Positions 1-8,819 of a stretch of 64,000 bases of DNA are shown piece by piece. The notes beneath the pieces were generated by a model, which was not told where the DNA came from, did no database searches, and worked only from the letters and a program-made list of their open reading frames with translations. Location of the stretch: positions 868,001 through 932,000 of the forward strand of contig NZ_PUIA01000016.1 in the NCBI RefSeq assembly GCF_002967715.1. The letters run 5' to 3'. The translations under genes and the position numbers were made by a program. Source of the DNA: Blastopirellula marina. GTDB taxonomy: Bacteria; Planctomycetota; Planctomycetia; Pirellulales; Pirellulaceae. Position 1 is the first letter of the stretch, and the number at the start of each line of letters is the position of its first letter.

Positions 1-676
1 ACGCCGCAATAGCGAAACGAACATTGGGTACTTCCGCTTTGATCTTCTTGGCCGTCTCTAAAAAGACCGGCAGATTCGAACTGACTTCCTGGCTACGCGA
101 GCCAGGCAGCAGCGTGACCAGAGGGGTGCTGTTCTCGTTTTGCTGGCGGACAAAGTCGGTATCGAGGACCTGGTTTTCCAGTTCGTCGAAGTAAGGGTGT
201 CCGACGTAGGTCGCGTTACAGTCTCGCTCGCGGTACCAGGCTTCTTCAAACGGAAGCTTGCACAGCGCGTGATCGACCAGGCGGCGCATCTTGTTCACGC
301 GCCACTCGGCCCAGGCCCACAGCTGAGGTGTACCATAGTAGAAGACCGGAATTCCGTGCGCCTTAGCGCGGCCGGCAATCCACCAGTTGAAGCCTGGGTA
401 GTCGATTAAAACAACTGCGTCCGGCTTGTGTTCGCGAAAGTAGCGATTGGCCCGCAGCATCAGGCCAATGAAGTTGTGCAGATTGAGGATGGCGCGCAGA
501 AACCACATGATGGCCCAACGCGTCAGGTCCTCGTGAAGTTGGCAACCGGCTTCGGCCATCTTGGGCCCGCCGTAACCAACGCATTTTATGTCTGGTCGGC
601 GCGACTTGAGGGCACGAATTAAATTCGCACCGTGCAGGTCGCCGCTCGGTTCGCCGACGCTGAAAAATATCTCCAT
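1..676 (-). CDS. lpxB: Lipid-A-disaccharide synthase, C-terminus cut by window edge
   Basis: LpxB joins UDP-2,3-diacylglucosamine to lipid X to form the disaccharide core of lipid A at the inner face of the cytoplasmic membrane. Reading leftward from the ATG at 676 the protein opens MEIFFSVGEPSGDLHGANLI, the typical LpxB start with the GExSGD motif, followed by VGYGGPKMAEAG, VLIDYPGFNWW, VFYYGTPQLWAWAEWR and VTLLPGSRSQEV, all in the family order. About 225 codons are visible of a usual 370-390. The reading frame is open to the window edge. The gene downstream on the same strand order (694-1455) lies only 17 bases upstream and is probably co-transcribed. Presence of lpxB implies a lipopolysaccharide outer membrane. 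Confidence 0.92.
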   Translation of the reverse strand, partial: MEIFFSVGEPSGDLHGANLIRALKSRRPDIKCVGYGGPKMAEAGCQLHEDLTRWAIMWFLRAILNLHNFIGLMLRANRYFREHKPDAVVLIDYPGFNWWIAGRAKAHGIPVFYYGTPQLWAWAEWRVNKMRRLVDHALCKLPFEEAWYRERDCNATYVGHPYFDELENQVLDTDFVRQQNENSTPLVTLLPGSRSQEVSSNLPVFLETAKKIKAEVPNVRFAIAA

Positions 677-693
677 CGGTTCCGTCAACCTTT

Positions 694-1455
694 TTAGCCC
701 GCCTTGCGTCTTGATTCGTCTTCGAAGAACGCGACACGCAGATTCGGATGGATATCTGCAGGTCCGTTTGCTTCGCTGAAATCGACTTGGGTCCATCGCT
801 GCTGTAACCAGCGGTGCCCGGCCCAGTCTTTCCAGGACCAACAATCGGGAAGTGGAGAGGAATCTGTCGGCTGGCCACCGATCGTATGAGACGGACAAAC
901 AGCGACTCGGTACCCTTGCATGCCAACCAGTAAGGGCAAGCCGCGGCTGAGCCCTTGTATCTGTGGCAAGCGGACCAAGGCTTCACGGCGTGCTCCCCAC
1001 ACCAGCCGCGAAACGTCCCATCGTGTGTTACCTCCCATGCGCCGCGATAGCCAACCGGGAACGATTCGCAACCCTGGCACATGTTCTTTGCTTGCCGAAA
1101 CAAGCACTAAATCCTGCTGGATCAACTGCTGCAACAATCCGTGTAGCATGCCACGCGGAATGCTGGTCTCGGCCGGCAAGTGGACAATCATTTCTCCTTC
1201 GGCTACCTGAGTCCCGCAAAACAGGGCCGATGAATATGTCCGAGGCCGATGTATCTCTACCCGGCGAATGCCCTCCCGTTGGTCGAAGACCTTCGGGGTG
1301 TCCTGGCTATCGGCGGCAAGAGAGAGCAGAATCACTTCGCTAGTAAGTTCACTTGCGCGCAGAATCTCCGTCATCGTTTCCACCTGCTGACGGATCGATT
1401 CGTTCCAATCGGCGTAGGGAATAAACAGAGACAACTCGCGCATACAAGGGCTCAC
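694..1455 (-). CDS. GT2-like (dolichol-phosphate-mannosyltransferase type) protein, divergent
   Basis: A 253-residue cytosolic protein with the outline of a family 2 glycosyltransferase: an N-terminal strand SLFIPYADWNESI resembling the usual nucleotide-sugar entry segment, a middle GEMIVHLPAETSIPRGML segment where the DxD region normally sits, LVLVSASKE, and a C-terminal block around RGLPLLVGMQGYRVAVCPSHTIGG that mirrors the DPM1-like GYRV...H..R..G pattern. The aspartates expected to hold metal and UDP are not obvious, so it may be inactive or very divergent. It ends 17 bases before lpxB and probably shares its transcript, suggesting an envelope-polymer role. ATG choices at 1455 and 1443 cannot be separated; neither has a clear ribosome binding site. 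Confidence 0.5.
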   Translation of the reverse strand: MSPCMRELSLFIPYADWNESIRQQVETMTEILRASELTSEVILLSLAADSQDTPKVFDQREGIRRVEIHRPRTYSSALFCGTQVAEGEMIVHLPAETSIPRGMLHGLLQQLIQQDLVLVSASKEHVPGLRIVPGWLSRRMGGNTRWDVSRLVWGARREALVRLPQIQGLSRGLPLLVGMQGYRVAVCPSHTIGGQPTDSSPLPDCWSWKDWAGHRWLQQRWTQVDFSEANGPADIHPNLRVAFFEDESRRKAG

Positions 1456-1708
1456 TACGAAGCGAATCCAGGGAAATAATCGGGCGAGAGTATGTCAAAA
1501 CAAGCCAATCACCGACAGGCCAGTTTCAAAAGAGAGGATCCCACTGCTAGCAGCACCCCCGGCAAACGCCGTAACTCCGCAAGAATCACCCACTTCAAGC
1601 CATCTGGGAAAGATTTCTATCGGTGATATCATCGGGACGTGACGATAGTAAAACGGAGCGAGCACCTTTGTTGAATCTCCTTCTGATAGCTCGCTATGGG
1701 GCCAATTG

Positions 1709-2203
1709 ATGAACACGATATCGCTGATTGCACAGAACGCCGGATTTCTCCCGACCCGCGGCTCGATCATGATCGACTTCGTCGCCGCGGCGATGTTCGG
1801 CATTATCCTGGTGCTGGGGGTGAGCATTTACCTGGTGCGTTATCGCCGAATGTATCAGCTGCACAAGTGGATTCAGATTGTCACCGGCGTGGTGCTGCTG
1901 GTCGCCGTTACGGCGTTTGAAGTCGACGTGCGATTCTTTACCGACTGGGAAGCTCTAGCGGCACCCTCCAGCTTCAGCTCGGCGACCGTCCACGGCTTGC
2001 TTTACTTCCACTTGTTGTTTGCTATCCCGACGCCGCTACTGTGGATTTACGTCATCTGGCATGGACTCACGAAGTTTCCGAATCCAGCCGAACCAAGTCC
2101 CTACAGCCAGACTCATATCTTTTGGGCACGCCTGGCCGCGATCGGCATGCTGCTGACGGCGGTCACTGGGTGGGTATTCTACTACGCGGCGTTCGTGGCG
2201 TAG
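1709..2203 (+). CDS. DUF420-family membrane protein
   Basis: About 164 residues with four or five hydrophobic segments: residues around 20-42 (MIDFVAAAMFGIILVLGVSIYLV), 55-70, 90-115 and 140-162. Conserved histidines sit in LHKWIQI, TVHGLLYFHLLFA and WHGL, which matches the DUF420 family (YozB-like membrane proteins, several of which occur beside cytochrome oxidase assembly genes). Here no respiratory gene is adjacent, so the role is open. The frame also has a TTG three bases upstream of the ATG at 1709; the ATG is the simpler choice. Confidence 0.6.
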   Translation: MNTISLIAQNAGFLPTRGSIMIDFVAAAMFGIILVLGVSIYLVRYRRMYQLHKWIQIVTGVVLLVAVTAFEVDVRFFTDWEALAAPSSFSSATVHGLLYFHLLFAIPTPLLWIYVIWHGLTKFPNPAEPSPYSQTHIFWARLAAIGMLLTAVTGWVFYYAAFVA

Positions 2204-2322
2204 ATAGATCGCAAAGCGAACGTTACACCCGACTGGTTTGAAACATTGGCTGTCGGACGTTCTCCGGTTTAGAATAAGGCTCTCGTCACCGATAGGATTC
2301 TTCCTTTCTTGAGAGCCTTCCC

Positions 2323-3777
2323 ATGAGATGTCCATTCTTTGCAATATTCTTCACGCTTCTGGCCAGCACCCTCTTCGCTGCTGATCGTCCCAACATCCTG
2401 CTGTTCACTGCCGACGACCTGCATGCCGAGTCGCTGGGTGTGTACGGGGGAAAGCCGGAAGGGCTGACGCCGAATCTCGATAAGTTCGCGGCCGAGAGTA
2501 TGAAGTTCAACCGGGCTCATGTGAACGCCGCTATCTGTGCTCCCTGTCGGGCGATCATCGCCACAGGTCGGTATAGCCATCGCTCGGGGGCGATGGGCTT
2601 CATGCCGGCGAGGGAAGACGTACCGGATATCGTCAACACACTGCAGGCCGCCGGCTATCGTGCCGGGATTCTCGGCAAGGTCGGGCACTCGACGCCGAAG
2701 AAGTCGATGAAGTGGGACTACAGCTTCGATCAGAAAGATCTGGGCAACGGCCGCAATCCTCAGATCTATTACGAGCGAGCCAAGACCTTTTTGAAAGAGT
2801 GTCAGGACGCCGGCAAACCGTTCTACTTCATGGTCAACTCGCACGATCCGCATCGCCCTTACTGTAATCCCGATAAGCTTACCCCAGGGGCCGCGATGCC
2901 TTCGAAGGTTTACCGGGCCAAAGATGTCGACGTGCCAGGTTTCCTACCGGACTTGCCAGGCGTACGTGCCGAGCTGGCAACCTACATGAACTCGACTCGT
3001 CGTCTGGACGACACGTTCGGCAAAGTGATGCAGGCCCTCGAAGAGTCCGGCGAAGCCGACAACACGCTGGTGCTGTTCATCACCGATAACGGCATCGCCG
3101 TTCCTTTCGCCAAGTGCAACACCTGGTTCCACAGCACGCACAGCCCGCTATTGGTGCGGTGGCCCAAGCATATCAAGCCAGGCTCGATCGACGATCAACA
3201 CTTTGTTTCGGTGGTCGACTTCTTCCCAACGTTTGTCGACGTGACGAAAGTCGCCGCGCCGGAAGGGCTCGACGGGCGTTCGTTCCTGCCGCTACTCAAG
3301 GGGGAAGGGCAGGAGGGACGCGAGTATGTCTTCACGCAGATCGACTCGAAAGCAGGGGGAGCAGCCGTGCCGATGCGTTGCGTGCAGAGCGATAACTACG
3401 GCTACATCTACAATCCCTTCAGCGACGGTGAGTATTACTATCGCAACAACAACGAAGGAATGACGATGGTGGCCATGAACCAGGCCGCCAAGAACGACCC
3501 TGCCATCCAGGCCCGCGTCGACTTGTTCCGCTATCGTGTGCCGGAAGAGTTTTATGATTTGAAGAATGACCCCAACTGTCTCAATAATTTGATCGACAAC
3601 CCTGACTACGCCGATAAGATCAAAGAGCTACAACAGCAACTGGTCGCGCAGATGAAAGCGACCGAAGATCCCATGCTGGCCGCGTTTGTCAGCCGCGATG
3701 ATCGCGCCACGGTCGATAAGGTGCTGACCGCGACTTACGGCAATTGGAAAGCTAAGGGAAAGAAACCCAAAAAGTAA
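2323..3777 (+). CDS. Exported sulfatase
   Basis: A 484-residue type I (formylglycine-dependent) sulfatase that removes sulfate esters, probably from algal polysaccharides. Residues 1-19 form a signal peptide ending in a Leu-Phe-Ala-Ala stretch, so it acts outside the cytoplasm. Metal ligands are visible as TADDL (Asp31-Asp32). The signature C72-A-P-C-R76 followed by ATGRYSHR supplies the cysteine that is converted to formylglycine. FITDNG near residue 250 gives the second metal-binding pair, and SHDPHRPY a catalytic histidine region. The length is normal for the family. Substrate cannot be read from the sequence. Planctomycetes carry many such genes; no partner glycoside hydrolase is next to it. 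The ATG at 2323 is followed directly by the signal peptide. Confidence 0.92.
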   Translation: MRCPFFAIFFTLLASTLFAADRPNILLFTADDLHAESLGVYGGKPEGLTPNLDKFAAESMKFNRAHVNAAICAPCRAIIATGRYSHRSGAMGFMPAREDVPDIVNTLQAAGYRAGILGKVGHSTPKKSMKWDYSFDQKDLGNGRNPQIYYERAKTFLKECQDAGKPFYFMVNSHDPHRPYCNPDKLTPGAAMPSKVYRAKDVDVPGFLPDLPGVRAELATYMNSTRRLDDTFGKVMQALEESGEADNTLVLFITDNGIAVPFAKCNTWFHSTHSPLLVRWPKHIKPGSIDDQHFVSVVDFFPTFVDVTKVAAPEGLDGRSFLPLLKGEGQEGREYVFTQIDSKAGGAAVPMRCVQSDNYGYIYNPFSDGEYYYRNNNEGMTMVAMNQAAKNDPAIQARVDLFRYRVPEEFYDLKNDPNCLNNLIDNPDYADKIKELQQQLVAQMKATEDPMLAAFVSRDDRATVDKVLTATYGNWKAKGKKPKK

Positions 3778-3786
3778 AAGGCTGCG

Positions 3787-4713
3787 ATGAAAATCACCAT
3801 CGTCGGTACTGGTCGTGTCGGAGCAGCGATCGCCTTCGCGGCCACCATAAATCCAATGGCCAGCGAACTGCTGCTGTTGAACCGCACACGGGACACGGCC
3901 GAAGGGGAAGCGATCGATCTTTCGCATGCCACGGCCACGCAAAACAGCAGCATGCGAATTCGGGCAGGCGATATCGCTGATTCCGCCGGTTCCGATGTGA
4001 TCATCTTTACCGCGTCGGTTCCCTACGGCGATCCCAATCGCAAACGTTTGGAACTGGCCAGCGATAACCTGGCGATTCTCAAGCACTGGATTCCTCCACT
4101 GGCCGAGGCCAGCCCCGGGGCGATCATCATCATGGTCAGCAACCCGGTCGATGCGATGACCTACGCGGCGCTGAAGCTCTCTGGCTTTCCGCCTCATCGC
4201 GTGCTTGGTACCGGAACGCTGCTGGATAGCGTTCGCTACCGGGCCATGCTTTCGACCGAGCTCGAAATCCATGCCGACGACATCCGGGCGTATATCTTGG
4301 GGGAACATGGCGACACGCAGTTCGCCGCGCATTCGCTATCGGTAACGGGTGGCGAGCGTTTCTACCCGAGCGATATGTCACGCCGCTTATTCGAGAAGAC
4401 CGTGAAGATCGGCTACGAAGTGTCGCGGCTCAAAGGGCACACTAGCTACGGTATTGCCCTCGGGACGATGATGATCCTGGACAGTATCGTCTACGACCTG
4501 CGTCACACGATGCCTGTTAGCGTGTTGATTGAAGAGACCTTCGGCGTCAACGACGTTTGCTTGAGCCTGCCGGCGGTGATCGGTCGGCGAGGGGTGACTC
4601 GCGTGCTGAGGCCACCCCTTTCGGAAGAGGAGCAAGCCGCGTTTCAGCGCAGCGGGGAAGCGGTTGGCCAGTGCATCCGCAGTATGGGCACAATCATGGA
4701 AGATCGAAAATAA
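3787..4713 (+). CDS. Lactate/malate dehydrogenase-family NAD-dependent oxidoreductase
   Basis: 308 residues of the LDH/MDH superfamily, oxidising a 2-hydroxy acid with NAD+. Seen: the Rossmann GTGRVGAA at residues 7-14, VSNPVDAMTYA (118-128), DSVRYR carrying the substrate-carboxylate arginine R150, and GEHGDTQF with catalytic H174. The substrate-specificity loop (76-88) reads ASVPYGDPNRKRL: it has neither the glutamine of lactate dehydrogenases nor the arginine of malate dehydrogenases at the usual place and is one residue longer, so the substrate is not assigned. Only nine bases separate it from the sulfatase stop, so the two may be one transcript. Its last 20 bases overlap the 3' end of the convergent porin gene. 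Confidence 0.8.
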   Translation: MKITIVGTGRVGAAIAFAATINPMASELLLLNRTRDTAEGEAIDLSHATATQNSSMRIRAGDIADSAGSDVIIFTASVPYGDPNRKRLELASDNLAILKHWIPPLAEASPGAIIIMVSNPVDAMTYAALKLSGFPPHRVLGTGTLLDSVRYRAMLSTELEIHADDIRAYILGEHGDTQFAAHSLSVTGGERFYPSDMSRRLFEKTVKIGYEVSRLKGHTSYGIALGTMMILDSIVYDLRHTMPVSVLIEETFGVNDVCLSLPAVIGRRGVTRVLRPPLSEEEQAAFQRSGEAVGQCIRSMGTIMEDRK

Positions 4714-6262
4714 ACGACGTCTGCAAGCGATTGGCGGCACCAATCTCGCCGTTGATATTCTCGCGAATACCGTACAGGTACTCTGTACCGATCCGAATAC
4801 GATCAGATGGCTGCCAGATCAGGTTAACGGCCAGGTAGGTCGTTTCATGAACATCGGTGCTTACTTGTCCTGGTAGATTGTCCAGGGTGTTTTCCGCATA
4901 GGTGAAGTTCGAGCTCCACTCATCATTCCAGTCGTGCGTTACCCCTACCATCCAGCCGAGCATGCCCAGCAGATCGCTTTGGGTTGCTGAAAGGGGGGCC
5001 GCATCTGGCAGGCCGCGATAGCTTCCGATACCGTCACCGAAAACAATCTGGTAGTAAGCTTTGGTGCTGGGTTGTACGAGCATGGCCCCGGTGAAATTGA
5101 AGCCCCAGGCATAACGCTTGATCATCTCTCGGCCGTCAGGCTGAAAGCCTCCGATACGGTGGAGTGACGCGACTTGGAATTGCCCCCACTCTTTGTCCCA
5201 CCGCAAGTGCCCGACGAAGTCGGGAGAAGGAGATCGCGATTCCCCCATGACTCCCATCGGAGCGTCGATAATGAAACGTGTGTCTTCGACCGCAACTGCC
5301 AACTCGATATCTTCTCGCAGGAAGAACGTGGTCCAGCGGGCCTGGGCCTGGCGGCGATTGACCGACGAGACCGAACCTTCGAAGTCGAGCGTCGCTGGGG
5401 CTGCCGATGTATCAGTAAACGTGGTGAACGTTCGCCCAACCAGCAAATGGCCAGACTCGCCATAGGCATGACGCAAGCGAAACTGGTCGTTTTGGCTGAA
5501 GAAGTCCCCTTCTACGTAGATTCGCACCGTTTGATCGTTCATCGCCCGCCAGCGCGTGTCGAAACTCAAACGCGTTTGCCGGGCATGGAATCGCGAGTTT
5601 GTCCGCGGCGGTGCACCAACCGGGATCGTTGTCGTGTCGAAAGAGTCGGTCGAGTCGATCGGATCGAAGTCGTAGATGAAGTCAGCTTTCACGTACCCGC
5701 CAATCTTCATGGCAACGTTGTCTCCGTAGATGATCAATCCATCATCGAAGGAGGGGGCCGAGTAAAAGTCGAAGCCAACATCAAGATGGCGTGACTCACT
5801 CATGAACGCTTGGTCTGTAAAGTTCTGCAGTACGGGATCGACAGTCTCCGGTTCTTCCTGGAAGAACTTCGCAGAAACTGGCAGCAACTTCGGAGGCTGG
5901 GGAGGTATCAATTCCGTAGGCTGTAAATTCGCGGAAGCCGACGTCACAACCGGCTGAAAGTGCGAAGCCAACGTCACCTCGCCCGGTGGAGAATGGCCCG
6001 AAACCGGATAGGCTAGCTGATACCCGAAGTTGGCTGTAACGCTGGGATACGCCTCGTCCGCATCACGGAACCAGTCATCGGCGCGAAGGTAACTGGCGGA
6101 TATCCAAACCACTCCCATAACCAGGCACAGGACCCAGCTTCTGCCTGCCGTGGCAGGATGCGCGGTTTGGAATTGGTGAAGCATGGACCTGTTCAAACAG
6201 TAGGAGCGTGTCGGATCTCGGAGGCCCAGCCGTTTAAGGACACTTGCTGGCATTGATAGCAT
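4694..6262 (-). CDS. DcaP/OprP-like outer-membrane porin
   Basis: 522 residues. After a hydrophobic export segment (about residues 43-62, SWVLCLVMGVVWISASYLRA) and a proline-rich linker, residues about 170-520 read as alternating amphipathic strands typical of a trimeric beta-barrel: IGGYVKADFIYDF, SRFHARQTRLSFDTR, LLVGRTFTTF, RIRIGTEYLYGIRENINGE, ending in an aromatic FIFDLP. This is the pattern of DcaP-like porins for small carboxylates or sugars. The ATG at 6262 has AGGGGG four bases upstream; an internal ATG at 6184 would give a more normal signal peptide, so the start is uncertain. The 3' end overlaps the convergent dehydrogenase gene by 20 bases. Confidence 0.72.
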   Translation of the reverse strand: MLSMPASVLKRLGLRDPTRSYCLNRSMLHQFQTAHPATAGRSWVLCLVMGVVWISASYLRADDWFRDADEAYPSVTANFGYQLAYPVSGHSPPGEVTLASHFQPVVTSASANLQPTELIPPQPPKLLPVSAKFFQEEPETVDPVLQNFTDQAFMSESRHLDVGFDFYSAPSFDDGLIIYGDNVAMKIGGYVKADFIYDFDPIDSTDSFDTTTIPVGAPPRTNSRFHARQTRLSFDTRWRAMNDQTVRIYVEGDFFSQNDQFRLRHAYGESGHLLVGRTFTTFTDTSAAPATLDFEGSVSSVNRRQAQARWTTFFLREDIELAVAVEDTRFIIDAPMGVMGESRSPSPDFVGHLRWDKEWGQFQVASLHRIGGFQPDGREMIKRYAWGFNFTGAMLVQPSTKAYYQIVFGDGIGSYRGLPDAAPLSATQSDLLGMLGWMVGVTHDWNDEWSSNFTYAENTLDNLPGQVSTDVHETTYLAVNLIWQPSDRIRIGTEYLYGIRENINGEIGAANRLQTSFIFDLP

Positions 6263-6442
6263 GGTACCCCCTGGGACTTCAGAACTCGTCCATTTCGATA
6301 TCGCTACATCCGCCTGTTAAACTTTAACGACTTTGCGGACTACGAAAGATATTCGGCGAAGGTCTTACCCGGGGTGCCGCTTGGCCCCGAAGGTGTGCTT
6401 GGTGGCAAGCATGACGGCCTGGGCTTCAGTATTGCTATCGCA

Positions 6443-7036
6443 CTAGGAAGATAAGGGGTTCTCGCCGTCGAACATGCGACACATGATTGCCTCGTTGTCG
6501 ATCGTGCGTAACAGAATGGAAATGCGGAACGTCTTCCCACACACGGCCGATTCAAACTCGGGGCACTCCTGCACCAATAAGTCGAAGACTGACTGGGCGT
6601 GTTCAGCAATCTCTTCCGCTTGGCTGTCGGAAAGCTCGGCGTTGTAGGTGTAAATACCACAGGCAAGCTCGTTGACCGGCTGCATCCGAAATGCGGCACC
6701 GTCATACATCAACGTTGCCCCATCCAGAAAGTGCCGCATCGATTGCAGGTAGTCTCCGTCTTTCGACTTGACCTGACGCGAATGGAGAATGACAAACTCT
6801 TCCGGCCGTTTGCCGGCCAGACGTGGTATCAGGTAATTTCCACCGTAAGCAAATGCCAGCATGCCAATGCCGACACCGCCGGCTGCATGTGCCACCATTT
6901 CAAACCAACTGAATATCAGGAGAACGAGCCCCAAATACCAGATTGGTCCGTGAAGTCGGTAGAATAGAAGATACCACCAAGGAGAAGGCGAACTCTCTTG
7001 TCGTGACTGCTGCGGCGACTGGTATGGGTTATTCAT
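6443..7036 (-). CDS. Planctomycete membrane protein with N-P-Y-x-S-P start
   Basis: About 197 residues beginning MNNPYQSPQQS, a start seen in many planctomycete small membrane proteins. Two hydrophobic stretches follow (WYLLFYRLHGPIWYLGLVLLIFSWF and AAGGVGIGMLAFAYGGNYLI), then a soluble domain of about 120 residues with no recognised motif (LYDGAAFRMQPVNELACGIYTYN, SVFDLLVQECPEFE). A longer frame opens at 7078, but the NPYxSP motif argues for the ATG at 7036. Function unknown. The block 6263-6442 upstream of the porin holds no gene that I can see. Confidence 0.6.
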   Translation of the reverse strand: MNNPYQSPQQSRQESSPSPWWYLLFYRLHGPIWYLGLVLLIFSWFEMVAHAAGGVGIGMLAFAYGGNYLIPRLAGKRPEEFVILHSRQVKSKDGDYLQSMRHFLDGATLMYDGAAFRMQPVNELACGIYTYNAELSDSQAEEIAEHAQSVFDLLVQECPEFESAVCGKTFRISILLRTIDNEAIMCRMFDGENPLSS

Positions 7037-7129
7037 AATTACGCTGAGAATAGTCGTGGACGAGATACCCGCTGACAAAATCGACGAGCTGTCGGCACTG
7101 CCAGATGTGCCGGTACGACCGATCGAAGA

Positions 7130-7591
7130 TTAGAGCCCCGACGGGTGATCGTGGTCTTCCAATTCACGGGTAACCTTCTCGCCTTGCACGCCGGCGTAAA
7201 AGACGATGATCTCGGCATCGCTCTCGCCGTTGTTCTCTCCCCAGTGCGGCTTCTCGACCACTTCAATCAGCGAGTCGCCGGCCTTGAGCTTCTTCGTCTG
7301 GCCGTTCTCCATGTGAACGTCGAGTTCTCCCTTTAGCAGAACGCCAGCGTTGATCACAGTGTGCAAGTGCAGCGGTGTTTTCGATCCCGCGGGAATGACG
7401 ATCCGCAGAATAGTGATCTCTGGTTGCCCCTTGGGATAGGCCGGCAGCGGCTTGCCATCCCAGGCATCGACCGACTTGGCTAGAACGGTCACTTTTAATG
7501 GCCCACCCGGATCGTGTGCCCAAACCAGGCTCAGTCCACCCATCACGACCAGTCCAAGAGAAATCATCCAGGGGCGTGCGAACCAGTTCAT
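7130..7591 (-). CDS. Exported cupin-domain protein
   Basis: About 153 residues. Residues 1-25 from the ATG at 7591 form a signal peptide (MNWFARPWMISLGLVVMGGLSLVWA). The rest is a single cupin: PLHLHTVINAGVLLKGELDVHM supplies the two metal histidines and the glycine-rich turn of motif 1, and KPHWGENNG the histidine of motif 2. It probably binds a metal in the periplasm; the ligand or substrate is not known. An in-frame ATG at 7606 is possible, but AAAAGG lies six bases before 7591. The frame further upstream to 7681 has no export signal. Not obviously in an operon. Confidence 0.72.
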   Translation of the reverse strand: MNWFARPWMISLGLVVMGGLSLVWAHDPGGPLKVTVLAKSVDAWDGKPLPAYPKGQPEITILRIVIPAGSKTPLHLHTVINAGVLLKGELDVHMENGQTKKLKAGDSLIEVVEKPHWGENNGESDAEIIVFYAGVQGEKVTRELEDHDHPSGL

Positions 7592-7871
7592 CGGAGACCT
7601 TTTCATGTGCTGGAGCGAGGGAATTAGACCGATAGCCAGATACGCTGCGAGTGTAGCATTTTTTGGAAGACATGCCTGCAAAAAACGTTACCGGTATGCA
7701 GCGTATGACCCGAAAGCACGTTTGGCTCAAGATGTCTCGATCTATTTGCGGTGCATGCGACCGACGAAACTTACCGTAATCGTCGTTTCCAGACTCGACT
7801 TCCGGGTTTGGGCTCGACTATGCTGAAGGAAGTTCTTCCCCTCAATCATCCCTCCACCTGCGATCACCACG

Positions 7872-8819
7872 ATGCTCATCTCCCACCGAAACGCTCTCGT
7901 CCTGGGGGCTATTCTGTTGCTGTTGTTTGGCCTGAACCCTGCCTTGGTGCATGCTCAGACAACTTCCGATACCGAGGCCGACACCGGCAAGAAGCTCCGC
8001 ATCATTTGCTTTGGTGCCCATCCGGATGATGCCGAATACAAAAGTGGCGGGTGCGCGATCAAGTGGGCCCAGCAAGGGCATCTTGTGAAATTGGTTTCGG
8101 TAACCAACGGTGATATCGGCCACTGGCAGATGTCTGGCGGAGAACTGGCCCAGCGCCGGGCGGCTGAGTCCGCAGAAGTTGCCCGGCGAATAGGTGTCGT
8201 CTCTGAAGTGCTCGACATTCACGATGGCGAACTCATGCCGACGCTGGAAAACCGCCGTAAGATCACGCGTCTGATTCGCGACTGGAAAGCCGATATCGTG
8301 ATCAGCCATCGCCCGTGGGACTATCATCCCGATCACCGCAATGTGGGCGTGCTCGTGCAGGACGCGGCCTTCATGGTGATGGTACCGTACTTTTGCCCTG
8401 ATACGCCGGCGTTGAAAGCGAACCCGGTCTTTCTTTATTCAAGTGATCGCTTTCAGAAACCGTACCCCTTCCGCCCTGACGTGGCAGTCTCGTTGGACGA
8501 CGTGTTCGAGCAGAAAGTCGATGCGTTGATGGCCTTGGAATCGCAAATCTTTGAAGGGGGCGCACTGGGCAGCCCCGAGTTCGTCGCGAGCGTTCCACCG
8601 GCATCTCAACCGGAACTGCGCCGCAAGTACCTGCACGATCGCTGGGTGAATCGCCAAGGGGGCGAAGCCAAGCAGTATCGCGGTCTGCTGCAGCAGTGGT
8701 ACGGAGAAGAACTCGGCAACAAGATTCAGTTCGCCGAGACGTTTGAAGTTTGCGAATACGGCCGCCAGCCAACCCCAGAAGAACTGCGCGAGCTATTCCC
8801 GTTCTTCCCTGAGAAGTAA
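7872..8819 (+). CDS. Exported PIG-L family N-acetylglucosaminyl deacetylase-like protein
   Basis: 315 residues with a signal peptide (residues 1-28, ending LVHAQ). The zinc site of the PIG-L/LmbE family is plain: GAHPDDAEY at about 48-56 and the later HPDH in DYHPDHRN, with VTNGDIG between. Family members remove acetyl groups from GlcNAc-containing lipids or thiol precursors, but exported planctomycete forms have no assigned substrate. The C-terminal third (RKYLHDRWVNRQGGEAKQYRGLLQQWYGEELG) is typical of this subfamily. The last 27 bases overlap the convergent hydrolase gene. Confidence 0.82.
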   Translation: MLISHRNALVLGAILLLLFGLNPALVHAQTTSDTEADTGKKLRIICFGAHPDDAEYKSGGCAIKWAQQGHLVKLVSVTNGDIGHWQMSGGELAQRRAAESAEVARRIGVVSEVLDIHDGELMPTLENRRKITRLIRDWKADIVISHRPWDYHPDHRNVGVLVQDAAFMVMVPYFCPDTPALKANPVFLYSSDRFQKPYPFRPDVAVSLDDVFEQKVDALMALESQIFEGGALGSPEFVASVPPASQPELRRKYLHDRWVNRQGGEAKQYRGLLQQWYGEELGNKIQFAETFEVCEYGRQPTPEELRELFPFFPEK

